The notes under the pieces: generated by a model
What the model was told of the DNA's origin: nothing
Database searches by the model: none
What the model saw: only the letters and a program-made list of their open reading frames with translations
In this document: piece by piece, positions 54,629 to 63,421 of the stretch
Layout: the number at the start of each line of letters is the position of its first letter
How positions within the stretch are numbered: position 1 is the first letter of the stretch
Assembly: GCF_001983935.1 (NCBI RefSeq)
Contig: NZ_CP017641.1
Span: 4,216,001-4,280,000 of the forward strand
Length of the DNA stretch: 64,000 nt
From: Fuerstiella marisgermanici
GTDB lineage: Bacteria; Planctomycetota; Planctomycetia; Planctomycetales; Planctomycetaceae
Direction: 5' to 3'
Made by a program: the position numbers and the translations under genes

Positions 54629-54646
54629 ATATTGAGATTCAGGAAC

Positions 54647-54718
54647 AACCACGAAAGTCACGAAACGCACGAAAATTCCGGAGCATACGTTTTCTTGTGT
54701 TTTGTGACTTTCGTGGTT
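54647..54718. repeat. Long imperfect palindrome with AACCACGAAAGTCAC arms
   Basis: AACCACGAAAGTCAC (54647-54661) and GTGACTTTCGTGGTT (54704-54718) are perfect complements, and the inner parts continue as imperfect pairs. Repeats of the type ACGAAAGNCACGAAA are known in several bacterial genomes. Its role is unknown; it may fold in the RNA after the decarboxylase gene. Confidence 0.6.
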
Positions 54719-54793
54719 AACAATGCCGCCTCTACTTGCCGACGTGAACATGAATGTGAATGACCAAGGTAACCAACGGAGCGAGGTGTGATG

Positions 54794-54855
54794 AAGCGAG
54801 TAGGATGGGCATCGCCCATCAACTAACCGTTGGTGGGCAGTGCCCACCCTACTTC
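54794..54855. repeat. Imperfect palindrome with TGGGCA/TGCCCA arms
   Basis: GTAGGATGGGCATCGCCCATCA and TGGTGGGCAGTGCCCACCCTAC face each other across ~9 bases with several mismatches, so both arms and internal parts can fold. GTAGGGTGGGCA-type repeats are scattered in planctomycete genomes. It lies just upstream of the small membrane-protein gene. Confidence 0.5.
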
Positions 54856-54897
54856 ATTTTTAATTCGAACGACTGCTGTTCGAGGTGAGGGCCAAAC

Positions 54898-55296
54898 ATG
54901 TCAACTGATCCCTATCTATTGTTGCTTATTTATGCCCCGGTCATGGTTCAGTTGGTCTTCACGCCAGGGTTGTTCTTCTATACGTGGATGAAGCCACCAG
55001 TTAGCAGTTCCGCCAGATACTACGCGTTGCTGGGACTAGGCATTCTCGCGGCCGCTCCACTCGTGGAAGTCGGATATCAATTTCTGTTTGTTCGATGGAC
55101 CACCCCTAGTTCCTCGAATGCTGTGCTTGCTGCCATTAGCGTCGCACACTTGGTCCTGACTCTGTTTAAACTTGCAGCGCTAAGCCTTCTTGTTGCTGCT
55201 GCGTTTACGGGCAGATCGCCTCAGACAACAGTATCGAGTCTGCCGTACAGATCAATCGTCGATAGCAACAACCCATATCAACCACCTTCCAACTAA
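54898..55296 (+). CDS. Small membrane protein with NPYQPP C-terminus
   Basis: The 132-residue protein has three to four hydrophobic segments (YLLLLIYAPVMVQLVFTPGLFFY, YALLGLGILAAAPLVEVGYQF, AISVAHLVLTLFKLAALSLLV) and ends NNPYQPPSN. NPYQPP-type tails recur at the C-termini of planctomycete membrane proteins, but no function is assigned. It lies between the two nucleotide-sugar genes; the second begins 11 bases after its stop, so coupling is likely. Confidence 0.65.
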   Translation: MSTDPYLLLLIYAPVMVQLVFTPGLFFYTWMKPPVSSSARYYALLGLGILAAAPLVEVGYQFLFVRWTTPSSSNAVLAAISVAHLVLTLFKLAALSLLVAAAFTGRSPQTTVSSLPYRSIVDSNNPYQPPSN

Positions 55297-55306
55297 ATAG
55301 AAACTC

Positions 55307-56314
55307 ATGGCAAAGATCCTCGTCACCGGAGCCGCTGGCTTTATTGGAATGCACACGGCAACCAGCCTGCTGGAACGCGGCGATGAAGTTGTGGGGCTGG
55401 ATAATATCAACGACTACTACAGCCTGAAGCTGAAGCATGACCGTATGGCCACTCTGGAAGGCCGCGATGGCTTTACCTTCGCAAAGCTGGGGCTGGAAGA
55501 TCGTGACGGCGTGGCGAAGCTGTTTGCCGATCAGAAATTCGATAGCGTGATTCACCTGGCCGCTCAGGCAGGAGTTCGCTATTCGCTTGAGAACCCGCAC
55601 GCCTACGTGGATTCGAACCTGGTGGGCTTCGTGAACATCCTGGAAGCCTGCCGTCATAACAACGTCGGTCACCTGGCCTACGCATCCAGCAGCTCAGTTT
55701 ACGGCGCGAACAAGAACAAACCGTTTCGGGTGTCGGATCGAGTCGACCATCCGGTCAGTTTGTACGCCGCGTCAAAAAAAGCGAACGAACTGATGGCTCA
55801 TACCTACAGCCACCTGTTCGGGCTGCCGACGACCGGGCTGAGGTTCTTCACCGTCTACGGGCCGTGGGGCCGACCGGACATGGCGTTGTGGCTGTTCACA
55901 GAAGCGATCCTCAACGGCAAGCCGATCAATGTGTTCAACCACGGCAAAATGAGACGCGACTTCACGTACGTAGACGACATCGTGGAAGGCGTAATTCGAG
56001 TCAACGACAACGTGCCCACGCCGAATCCGGACAAAGATCCGCTGGACGATTCCACCACGGCCGCTCCGTATCGAATCTACAACATCGGCAACAACCAGCC
56101 GGTGGAATTGATGCACATGATTGAAACGCTCGAAAAGTGCCTGGGCCGCACCGCCGAGAAGAATATGATGGACATCCAGCAGGGTGACGTGCCGGAAACC
56201 TTCGCAGACATCGACGCCCTGCAGGCTGACGTCGGCTTCCGGCCGGATACTTCAATTGAAAGCGGCATCGAGCGGTTCGTGGACTGGTACAAGACGTATC
56301 ACGATCTGTCTTAG
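55307..56314 (+). CDS. UDP-glucuronate 4-epimerase-like NAD-dependent epimerase
   Basis: The 335-residue protein opens [20 protein letters not shown] with the NAD motif GxxGxxG. It then shows [15 protein letters not shown], the catalytic triad region [13 protein letters not shown] plus YAASKKANE, and [20 protein letters not shown], the last close to UDP-glucuronate/galacturonate epimerases. It interconverts nucleotide sugars at C4; the UDP-glucuronate assignment rests on these motifs. It starts 11 bases after the small membrane-protein gene. Confidence 0.9.
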   Translation: MAKILVTGAAGFIGMHTATSLLERGDEVVGLDNINDYYSLKLKHDRMATLEGRDGFTFAKLGLEDRDGVAKLFADQKFDSVIHLAAQAGVRYSLENPHAYVDSNLVGFVNILEACRHNNVGHLAYASSSSVYGANKNKPFRVSDRVDHPVSLYAASKKANELMAHTYSHLFGLPTTGLRFFTVYGPWGRPDMALWLFTEAILNGKPINVFNHGKMRRDFTYVDDIVEGVIRVNDNVPTPNPDKDPLDDSTTAAPYRIYNIGNNQPVELMHMIETLEKCLGRTAEKNMMDIQQGDVPETFADIDALQADVGFRPDTSIESGIERFVDWYKTYHDLS

Positions 56315-56709
56315 CAGGGCAGCACGCCGTTCGGCCCCACGCCGCCACTCGTGAACCATGCTCTTGGCGAGCGTTCGGCCCCAGATTGTGGGGAGCCTTC
56401 TGCCTTCGCGATTTCCGCGACCGCTCCTTGATTTCAGCAGCTGCAGCACCGTCCCGGCCCACGTCTGCTAGTGCAGCGGCGGCGACTCAGCCTGCCACTG
56501 CCATCACCTGCCAAATCGACTGCCAACGGTGCCCGCCAAAAGCTCGCTGGCGGCGGCAATTTCCCTAAACCACTTTTGCGACGCGACTTATGTACTGCCG
56601 ACACTTTCGGCACGCCGTTCGCATCTAAGCCCGCGGTCGAGGCAAATCGCTGCCAGATAGACACTGAAATTGCGCAATTCCGAAGTCGGTAATATTTCGA
56701 GGAGAACCT
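56315..56709. other. Region upstream of groEL
   Basis: No gene is supported. A perfect CIRCE inverted repeat (TTAGCACTC-N9-GAGTGCTAA) was looked for and not found. A short GCCGACACTTTCGGC hairpin lies near 56598-56612. The groEL promoter should be here. Confidence 0.4.
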
Positions 56710-58419
56710 GTGGCTAAGTTACTAACGTTCGACGAAGAAGCTCGTAAAGGGCTGCTGTCCGGCGTTTCCAAGCTTTCCCGTGCCGTGTCCAGCACTCTTG
56801 GACCGCGCGGCCGAAACGCTGTACTCGACAAAGGTTGGGGAGCTCCCAAGGTCACCAAAGACGGCGTGACCGTTGCGGAAGACATCGAGCTGGAAGACCC
56901 CTATGAAAACGTGGCCGTGCAGCTTGTCAAAGAAGCCGCATCCAAAACCAATGATGTCGCGGGTGACGGAACCACGACTGCCACGGTTTTGGCAGAAGCC
57001 ATTTACAAGCAGGGCCTGAAGTACATCGCGGCCGGTGCTGGAGCAATGTCTCTGACTCGCGGTGCTCAGAAGGCCGTCGATGCTGTCACTGAGCAGCTCG
57101 CCAAGATGTCTAAGCCTGTGAAGGCCAACGACAAAGAGCAAATCGCTCGCGTTGCTTCGATCGCTGGTAACAACGATCCGGAAGTGGGCCAGATCTTGGC
57201 CGATGCGTTGCTGAAGGTTGGCAAAGACGGCGTGATTACCGTTGAAGAAGGCCGCAACGTAAACACTGAAGTGACCCTGGTTGAAGGGATGCAATTTGAT
57301 CGAGGCTACCTGTCTCCTCACTTCATCACCAACGAAGACGATCAGGAATGCGTGTTCGAAAACTGCCGAATCCTTATTCACGAAGAAAAGATTTCTTCGG
57401 CCAAGGACCTGGTACCGCTGCTGGAAGCGATTTCCAAAGACGGTTCACCGCTGCTGATCATTGCTGAAGATATCGACGGCGAAGCACTGGCAACTCTGGT
57501 TGTCAACAAAATGCGTGGCATCGTCAAAGTCGCTGCTGTGAAGGCTCCGGGCTACGGCGATCGTCGTAAAGCCATGCTGGAAGACATTGCTGTGCTGACT
57601 GGCGGCAAGGCATTCTTCAAAGATCTGGGCATCAAGCTGGACAACGTACAGCTGTCCGACTTGGGCAAAGCCAAGTCGATTCGCATCGACGCCGACAAAA
57701 CAATCATCGTCGAAGGCGATGGCAAGAAGTCGGACATCAATGGTCGAGCCGATCAGATTCGTCGCGAAATCGAAACGACGGACAGCGAATACGATCGCGA
57801 AAAGCTTCAGGAACGTCTGGCCAAACTGGCTGGCGGCGTGGCTCAGATCAAAGTCGGTGCAGCCACTGAAACCGAAATGAAAGAACGCAAAGACCTCGTC
57901 GACGATGCACTGGCCGCAACGCGGGCAGCCATCGAAGAAGGTATTGTGCCTGGCGGCGGCGTTGCACTGCTTCGCTGTGCGGCCGCTTTGGAAGACCTGA
58001 AACTCAAGGGCGACGAAGCTCTGGGTGCCGAATTGATCGGCAATGTCCTTGAAATGCCTCTTCGCATGATCGCCGACAACGCGGGCCTTGACGGTGCCGT
58101 CGTTGCAAACCGAGTCAAGAAAGAGAAGAAGGCATCTTACGGCTACGACGCCTTGAACAACGAATATGGCGACATGATCAGCTTCGGCGTGGTCGATCCT
58201 GCCAAGGTTGTTCGCACGTCTCTGCAAAACGCCACCAGCGTCGCGTCTCTGCTTCTCACCACCGATTGCATTATCGTGGAAGAACCAGTGGAAGAAGAAG
58301 CGGGCGGCGACGATCACCATCATGACCACGACGGAATGGGTGGCATGGGCGGAATGGGTGGCATGGGCGGCGGAATGCCGGGCATGGGAGGAATGGGCGG
58401 CATGCCGGGCATGATGTAA
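56710..58419 (+). CDS. groEL: Chaperonin GroEL, copy 1 (GGM and His-rich C-terminal tail)
   Basis: A GTG start after AGGAG opens the 569-residue protein [19 protein letters not shown]. The ATP site is present ([10 protein letters not shown] with the conserved Asp near 87), as are [18 protein letters not shown] and the hydrolysis region [20 protein letters not shown]. It forms tetradecamers that fold proteins with GroES. The C-terminus is long and unusual: an acidic stretch, DDHHHDHDG, then repeated GGM units. It diverges from the second GroEL in several conserved places (ENVAVQ instead of ENMGA), so the two have probably specialised. It is the first of the groEL-groES-groEL2 group. Confidence 0.96.
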   Translation: MAKLLTFDEEARKGLLSGVSKLSRAVSSTLGPRGRNAVLDKGWGAPKVTKDGVTVAEDIELEDPYENVAVQLVKEAASKTNDVAGDGTTTATVLAEAIYKQGLKYIAAGAGAMSLTRGAQKAVDAVTEQLAKMSKPVKANDKEQIARVASIAGNNDPEVGQILADALLKVGKDGVITVEEGRNVNTEVTLVEGMQFDRGYLSPHFITNEDDQECVFENCRILIHEEKISSAKDLVPLLEAISKDGSPLLIIAEDIDGEALATLVVNKMRGIVKVAAVKAPGYGDRRKAMLEDIAVLTGGKAFFKDLGIKLDNVQLSDLGKAKSIRIDADKTIIVEGDGKKSDINGRADQIRREIETTDSEYDREKLQERLAKLAGGVAQIKVGAATETEMKERKDLVDDALAATRAAIEEGIVPGGGVALLRCAAALEDLKLKGDEALGAELIGNVLEMPLRMIADNAGLDGAVVANRVKKEKKASYGYDALNNEYGDMISFGVVDPAKVVRTSLQNATSVASLLLTTDCIIVEEPVEEEAGGDDHHHDHDGMGGMGGMGGMGGGMPGMGGMGGMPGMM

Positions 58420-58580
58420 GCGGTTTTAACCGCCAGCGGCTTCGAACCACTCTTCGGAAATCGTTTCCGTTGGTGGTTCCGAAAACGCAGCCCCACGTTG
58501 CTCGCGATAGTTAAAAACATCTTTGCCCGATTGGGCGATCTTCAAACATAATCAAAATCATACGCACGGAGTTTCCAACG

Positions 58581-58868
58581 ATGAAAATCAATCCTCTCGA
58601 CGACCGAATCGTAGTCAAAGCTGACGACGCAGAAGAAACCACAGCCGGCGGCATCGTGCTGCCAGACGCTGCCAAGGAAAAGCCACAACGTGGTACTGTT
58701 GTTGCCGTTGGTCCGGGTCGTCTGCTGGATAGTGGCGAACGAGCGTCTATCAGCGTCGAAGTCGGCGACAAGGTGCTGTTCGGCAAGTACGGCGGTACAG
58801 AGATCGAAGTCGATGGCGAAGAAGTCAAGATTCTTCGCGAAAGCGACATTCTGGCAAAGGTTGTTTAG
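58581..58868 (+). CDS. groES: Co-chaperonin GroES
   Basis: The 95-residue protein starts [20 protein letters not shown] and shows the GroES core GTVVAVGPG and [21 protein letters not shown]. The length is normal. It caps the GroEL ring. It lies 161 bases after the first groEL and 137 bases before the second, so it can serve either. This order, with the large subunit first, is unusual; groES usually precedes groEL. Confidence 0.96.
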   Translation: MKINPLDDRIVVKADDAEETTAGGIVLPDAAKEKPQRGTVVAVGPGRLLDSGERASISVEVGDKVLFGKYGGTEIEVDGEEVKILRESDILAKVV

Positions 58869-58883
58869 TCGCAAGTTTTCCGT

Positions 58884-58929
58884 TGGCAGTTTTCAGTTCT
58901 CGGCAAATCGCTAACAACTGAAACTGCCA
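58884..58929 (+). promoter_or_regulatory. Stem-loop between groES and the second groEL
   Basis: TGGCAGTTTTCAGTT (58884-58898) pairs with AACTGAAACTGCCA (58916-58929) with one bulged T. It lies 15 bases after the groES stop. It may process or attenuate the transcript so that the two chaperonin genes are expressed differently; that is inference. Confidence 0.45.
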
Positions 58930-59005
58930 GCGATAAACACACGCTGCTTAAACCAACTGAACACCGAAAACCGAACACAGAAATCTACTCCGAAGGAAAT
59001 TGAAC

Positions 59006-60622
59006 GTGGCTAAGCAACTTTTGTTTGACGATCCAGCACGCCTAAAGCTGCAGGATGGCGTTGAAACTCTCGCCAAGGCCGTCGCCGTCACAATGGGACC
59101 GACTGGTCGCAATGTGATTATCGACAAGAGCTTCGGCAATCCTCTCGTCACAAAGGACGGCGTGACGGTCAGCAAGGAAGTCGAGCTGGAAGATCCGTTT
59201 GAGAACATGGGTGCCAAGCTGGTCAACGAAGTCGCCAGCAAAACCAGCGATCTGGCGGGCGATGGAACGACCACGGCCACCGTGTTGGCACGTGCCATCT
59301 TCAAGGAAGGCCTTCGCGGCATTTCTCTTGGTGCAAACCCAACTGTCGTTCGACGAGGAATCGACAAGGGTGTCGAAGCGGCTTTGGCCAGCATCGAAAA
59401 ACTTGCGAAGCCTGTCGAATCGAAGGAGCAGGTTGCTCAGGTCGGTGCGATCTCAGCTAACAACGACCGAGCCATCGGCGACATGATCGCGGATGCCATG
59501 GAACGAGTCGGTCGTGACGGCGTGATTACTGTCGAAGAAGGCAAAGCCAACGACACCACGTTGGACTTCGCCGAAGGTATGCAGTTTGACAAGGGATACA
59601 TTTCTCCGTACTTCGTCACCAGTGCCGAAGACATGAAATGCATCATGGAAGACTGTCTGATCCTGCTGTTCGAAAAGAAGATTTCGAACCTGCGTGAGAT
59701 GGTACCACTGCTTGAAAAAGTGGCTCAAACCGGCAAGGAATTGCTGATCATCGCAGAAGACGTCGACAGCGAAGCATTGACCGCCCTGGTCATTAACAAG
59801 CTGCGTGGCATCCTGAAAGTCTGTGCTGTGAAGGCACCTGGCTTCGGTGATCGTCGTAAAGCTATGCTTGGCGATATGGCCGTCCTGACTGGCGGTACGC
59901 TGATTTCTGAAGACCTCGGGATCAAACTGGACACCGTTGAGCTCGCTCAACTCGGTTCAGCTCGCAAGGTTGAAGTTGGCAAAGACAGCACCACGATCAT
60001 CGAAGGTGCTGGCGAGACCAAAGCGATTAAGGCACGAGTTCAACAGATTCGTGATCACATCGAGAAGACTGACAGCGACTACGATCGCGAGAAGTTTCAG
60101 GAACGTCTGGCGAAGCTGACGGGCGGCGTTGCCGTGATTTCTGTGGGTGCTGCCACAGAAACCGAAATGAAGCAGACCAAGGCGCGAATGGAAGACGCGT
60201 TGCATGCGACACGAGCGGCTGTGGAAGAAGGCATTCTTCCCGGCGGTGGTGTTGCGTTGCTTCGAGCCATCGAAGACGTTGAGAAGGTCAAAGGCAACGG
60301 CGACGAAGCCATCGGTGTACAGATCGTCGCCAGAGCTTTGCAGGCACCGCTGCGACAGATCGCATCAAACTGCGGCATGGACGGTGCTGTTGTGGCTGAC
60401 GAAGTCCGCCAGCTTAAAGGTGCTGAAGGCTTCAATGCTGCGACAGGCGAGTACACAGACATGCTGAAGGCTGGGATCCTTGATCCTGCCAAGGTGGTCC
60501 GCAGTGCACTGTCTCACGCATCTTCGATTGCCGGCCTGATGTTGACGACTCAGGTTCTGGTCACACGAACCGATGATCCTGATGGTGGAGCCAAGTCGAA
60601 AATTGCTGGTGCCGTACGCTAG
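59006..60622 (+). CDS. groEL2: Chaperonin GroEL, copy 2 (no GGM tail)
   Basis: The GTG at 59006 follows the ribosome-binding AAGGAA and starts [20 protein letters not shown], a 538-residue protein; the TTG at 59000 is an alternative. It has [47 protein letters not shown] and [20 protein letters not shown], all typical. Unlike copy 1 it ends [16 protein letters not shown], without a GGM repeat. It lies 137 bases after groES and is followed by a strong terminator. Confidence 0.95.
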   Translation: MAKQLLFDDPARLKLQDGVETLAKAVAVTMGPTGRNVIIDKSFGNPLVTKDGVTVSKEVELEDPFENMGAKLVNEVASKTSDLAGDGTTTATVLARAIFKEGLRGISLGANPTVVRRGIDKGVEAALASIEKLAKPVESKEQVAQVGAISANNDRAIGDMIADAMERVGRDGVITVEEGKANDTTLDFAEGMQFDKGYISPYFVTSAEDMKCIMEDCLILLFEKKISNLREMVPLLEKVAQTGKELLIIAEDVDSEALTALVINKLRGILKVCAVKAPGFGDRRKAMLGDMAVLTGGTLISEDLGIKLDTVELAQLGSARKVEVGKDSTTIIEGAGETKAIKARVQQIRDHIEKTDSDYDREKFQERLAKLTGGVAVISVGAATETEMKQTKARMEDALHATRAAVEEGILPGGGVALLRAIEDVEKVKGNGDEAIGVQIVARALQAPLRQIASNCGMDGAVVADEVRQLKGAEGFNAATGEYTDMLKAGILDPAKVVRSALSHASSIAGLMLTTQVLVTRTDDPDGGAKSKIAGAVR

Positions 60623-60695
60623 TCGTCTGACAAACTTTTGACAGGCAACTTTGACAACTCAGTGTTGTCAGTACAGCCAGCGACAATCCAGATAG

Positions 60696-60728
60696 CGGGA
60701 CACCAGATTTTGGTGTCCCGTTTTAATT
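60696..60728 (+). terminator. Strong Rho-independent terminator after groEL2
   Basis: CGGGACACCA (60696-60705) and TGGTGTCCCG (60711-60720) form a perfect 10-bp stem around GATTT, followed by TTTTAATT. It closes the chaperonin unit ahead of dnaJ. Confidence 0.92.
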
Positions 60729-60895
60729 AGAGCATTGCATCAATTATTGGAGATGCTTCTGGCTCGCGGGACCAGGCTTTCTGCTATCGAAAATACTGCC
60801 CCGCAGCCACAAGTCAGCGAACGTCGCTGTAGGTGACAGGTGGGCCGCCCGTCGTAAGACACACTCACGCCGAAGAATTCAACGAGGAACCCCCG

Positions 60896-62065
60896 GTGAC
60901 GATGGCAACTCAGACTTGCTACTACGAAGTTCTCAGCGTCTCGCGCACAGCGTCGGCGGGCGAGATTAAAAAGGCGTACCGAAAGCTCGCGCTGAAGTAT
61001 CACCCGGATAGAAATCAGGGTGACGACGAAGCGATAACAAAGTTCAAGGAAGCTTCCGAAGCGTTCGACGTCCTTGGCGACGAAGAAAAGCGAGCTCGCT
61101 ACGATCAGTTTGGCCATGCCGGTGTACAAGGTGCAGCAGGCCGAAGTGGCGGAGGCGGCTTTCAGGATGTCAACGACATCTTCAGCGCCTTTGGTGACAT
61201 CTTTGAAGGCTTCGGCTTTGGTGGCGGCGGAGGAGGCGGCAGTCGCCGTGGCCGCGGCGGTGCTCGACGCGGCGCTTCGCTGGAAACGACCATCGTTCTG
61301 GAACTTCCGGAAGCAGCGTCAGGTTGCTCCCGCGAACTGGAGATCAGCCGTCGCGAAGAATGCGACACCTGTCATGGCAGCGGTGCGAAGGCGGGAAGCG
61401 ATTCCACCAATTGTTCCACGTGTGGCGGGCACGGCCAGGTGATTCAGTCACAGGGCTTTTTCCGCGTTCAAACGACATGCCCGGCCTGCCGTGGCGAAGG
61501 CAAAGTCATTAAAGATCCCTGCCAGAATTGCTCGGGCAGTGGTCGAGTGATGAAGAAGTCGACGCTGAAGATCAACATCCCCGCAGGCGTTGACAACGGC
61601 ATGCAGATGCCGATCCGTGGCGAAGGCGAAGCCGGAATCAAAGGCGGGCCTCGCGGAGACCTGCACGTCAACTTCAAGGTGAAAGAACATCCACTGTTCG
61701 AACGACACGGCCAGGACCTGCTGTGTCGCCTACCGATTTCGTATTCGCAGGCGGCTTTGGGAGCCGAAGTCGAAATCCCGACGCTGACCGGTCGCGATAC
61801 ATTGACCATCAAACCGGGAACTCAGCCTGGCGAAGTCAAACGCCTGCGACACAAGGGCATGCCCGATCCCAACGGACGTCACCATGTCGGCGATCTGATG
61901 GTTGAAATTCAGGTGGAAGTCCCGAAGAGTGTGTCTGGTCGGCAGGAAGAGTTACTTCGAGAACTGGCGGGGCTCGAGGACGCAGCCGTGATGCCTCACC
62001 AGCAATCCTTCTTCGACAAAGTGAAGCACTTTTTCTCCGGCGATGATGATGAGGATGACAGTTAA
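60896..62065 (+). CDS. dnaJ: Chaperone DnaJ
   Basis: A GTG at 60896 is chosen because GAGG lies eight bases upstream; the ATG at 60902 is an alternative. The 389-residue protein has the J domain (YYEVLSVSRTASAGEIKKAY, then HPD in LKYHPDRN), a Gly/Phe-rich linker (GFGFGGGGGGGSRRGRGG), four CxxCxGxG zinc repeats (CDTCHGSG, CSTCGGHG, CPACRGEG, CQNCSGSG) and the C-terminal substrate-binding part. It stimulates DnaK ATPase activity. dnaK itself is not in the window. It is 168 bases after the groEL2 terminator, and grpE follows after 154 bases. Confidence 0.95.
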   Translation: MTMATQTCYYEVLSVSRTASAGEIKKAYRKLALKYHPDRNQGDDEAITKFKEASEAFDVLGDEEKRARYDQFGHAGVQGAAGRSGGGGFQDVNDIFSAFGDIFEGFGFGGGGGGGSRRGRGGARRGASLETTIVLELPEAASGCSRELEISRREECDTCHGSGAKAGSDSTNCSTCGGHGQVIQSQGFFRVQTTCPACRGEGKVIKDPCQNCSGSGRVMKKSTLKINIPAGVDNGMQMPIRGEGEAGIKGGPRGDLHVNFKVKEHPLFERHGQDLLCRLPISYSQAALGAEVEIPTLTGRDTLTIKPGTQPGEVKRLRHKGMPDPNGRHHVGDLMVEIQVEVPKSVSGRQEELLRELAGLEDAAVMPHQQSFFDKVKHFFSGDDDEDDS

Positions 62066-62219
62066 ACCCAGTTCGATTTAGGTTTCGTCCAATGTCTTTT
62101 GAGGCGATGGACAGCCCTACCATTGTCTTCGCGGTCAGTTACACAGATCGAAAAATGGTTTCGGATTTCGCCGCATAGATCTGCTTTCCAGGTTTCATCC
62201 ATAACCGTGTTCAAAAATC

Positions 62220-62792
62220 ATGAGTACTCCAGAAAACGAAAACACACCAACCGACGCTGACGTGTCTGAAGACGCACCGCAGGAAGCTCCGCCTGAGGAA
62301 CAGCTCGATACGTCAACCACGGAACCGGAAGATATGTCGCAGCAACTTCGCAGTGAGAACGCCGACCTGCAGGATCGCCTGTTGCGAACTCAGGCGGAAC
62401 TTGAAAACTTCCGTCGCCGCACACAAAAAGAAGCGATCGATGCGATCAAGTATCAGGCGCTGCCGATCATCCGCGACTTCCTGCCGGGCGTTGACAATCT
62501 GAATCGCGCCATTGATGCGGCCGAACAGACGGGCGATACGCAAACTCTGATCGACGGCATCAAAATGGTGGCTCAGCAGTTCAAAGATGCTTTGAAGGCT
62601 CATTCTGCTGAGCTTATCGATCCGCTGGGAGACGCCTTCGATCCGAATCTGCACGAAGCCCTCAGCCAGGTGCCGTCCGCCGATCACGATCCGATGACCG
62701 TACTGCAGGTTGTTGAACCAGGATATCGAATTCACGATCGCGTGATCCGTCCGGCCAAAGTGATCGTTACGAGTGCCCCGCCAGCCGAATAA
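62220..62792 (+). CDS. grpE: Nucleotide exchange factor GrpE
   Basis: The 190-residue protein has an acidic, disordered N-terminal ~40 residues, then a coiled-coil (LQDRLLRTQAELENFRRRTQ) and the GrpE head with AIKYQALPIIRDFLPGVDNL, DPLGDAFDPNLHEALSQVPS and VVEPGYRIHDRVIRPAKVIV. It exchanges nucleotide on DnaK. It follows dnaJ in the same direction. Confidence 0.95.
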   Translation: MSTPENENTPTDADVSEDAPQEAPPEEQLDTSTTEPEDMSQQLRSENADLQDRLLRTQAELENFRRRTQKEAIDAIKYQALPIIRDFLPGVDNLNRAIDAAEQTGDTQTLIDGIKMVAQQFKDALKAHSAELIDPLGDAFDPNLHEALSQVPSADHDPMTVLQVVEPGYRIHDRVIRPAKVIVTSAPPAE

Positions 62793-62842
62793 CAGTCGGT
62801 GCTCGCCTTTTAACATTCCTATTGATCTTCCGGAACAAGCCG

Positions 62843-63154
62843 ATGCCAACATACGAATACCGCTGCGACGCATGCGAACACGAGTGGGAAGAATTTAAGT
62901 CGATCACTGCCAAGCCGACGAAAAAGTGCCCCGAATGTAAAAAGCAGAAGGCAAAACGCATCATCAGTGCGGGCGGCGGCCTGATCTTTAAAGGGTCGGG
63001 TTTCTACCAAACTGACTACCGCAGCGACTCCTATAAAAAGGGTGCTTCCGCAGAGAAGAAAGCGTCCGAATCGAAGGCCTCTGATTCGTCAACGTCGAGC
63101 AGCTCTTCGTCAAAAAAATCGGATTCATCTACAAAATCCGCAGCCAGCGAGTAG
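62843..63154 (+). CDS. FmdB-family zinc-ribbon protein
   Basis: The ATG at 62843 (MPTYEYRCDACEHEWEEF) starts a 103-residue protein. The first ~60 residues are the FmdB zinc ribbon with CDAC and CPEC knuckles (PTKKCPECKKQKAKRIISAG), which bind one zinc, and GLIFKGSGFYQTDY follows. The C-terminal ~45 residues are Ser/Lys-rich and disordered. FmdB was first described as a regulator of formamidase genes; most members have no known role. It lies 50 bases after grpE. Confidence 0.92.
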   Translation: MPTYEYRCDACEHEWEEFKSITAKPTKKCPECKKQKAKRIISAGGGLIFKGSGFYQTDYRSDSYKKGASAEKKASESKASDSSTSSSSSSKKSDSSTKSAASE

Positions 63155-63421
63155 GTTGCAGGGATTGTTCCGGTGGCTATTGGCGCGTCCTGGTGGTGAT
63201 GGCCGCAATCGTGGCAAGGGAAGCAAGTCACTAGGGTTATCTACGATAGTGCAGGGGTGAATCGCGATCCGGATGGCCGGATTGCTCCGTCCGTTTCGGC
63301 GGTTCACAGCAACCCCTGGAAGAAGTCGTACATCGCTTTGCCGCAACCAACGCGGGTAGGCGAGTGGCTGGCGTGTGTCACTGAAAGACACCGCTAAGCT
63401 TGCCACTTCGGAGCCATCAGG
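63155..63421. other. Intergenic region before the EAL-HDOD gene
   Basis: About 270 bases hold no supported gene or hairpin; short frames on both strands have no domains. It should carry the promoter of the next gene. Confidence 0.35.

Noticed and set aside
56315-56709. CIRCE operator upstream of groEL
   Set aside because: The TTAGCACTC-N9-GAGTGCTAA pattern was looked for and not found, so HrcA control cannot be claimed.
57445-58329. Minus-strand frame of 294 codons inside groEL
   Set aside because: It mirrors the groEL coding frame with no domain, no ribosome-binding site, and a biased composition; it is an antisense shadow of the real gene.
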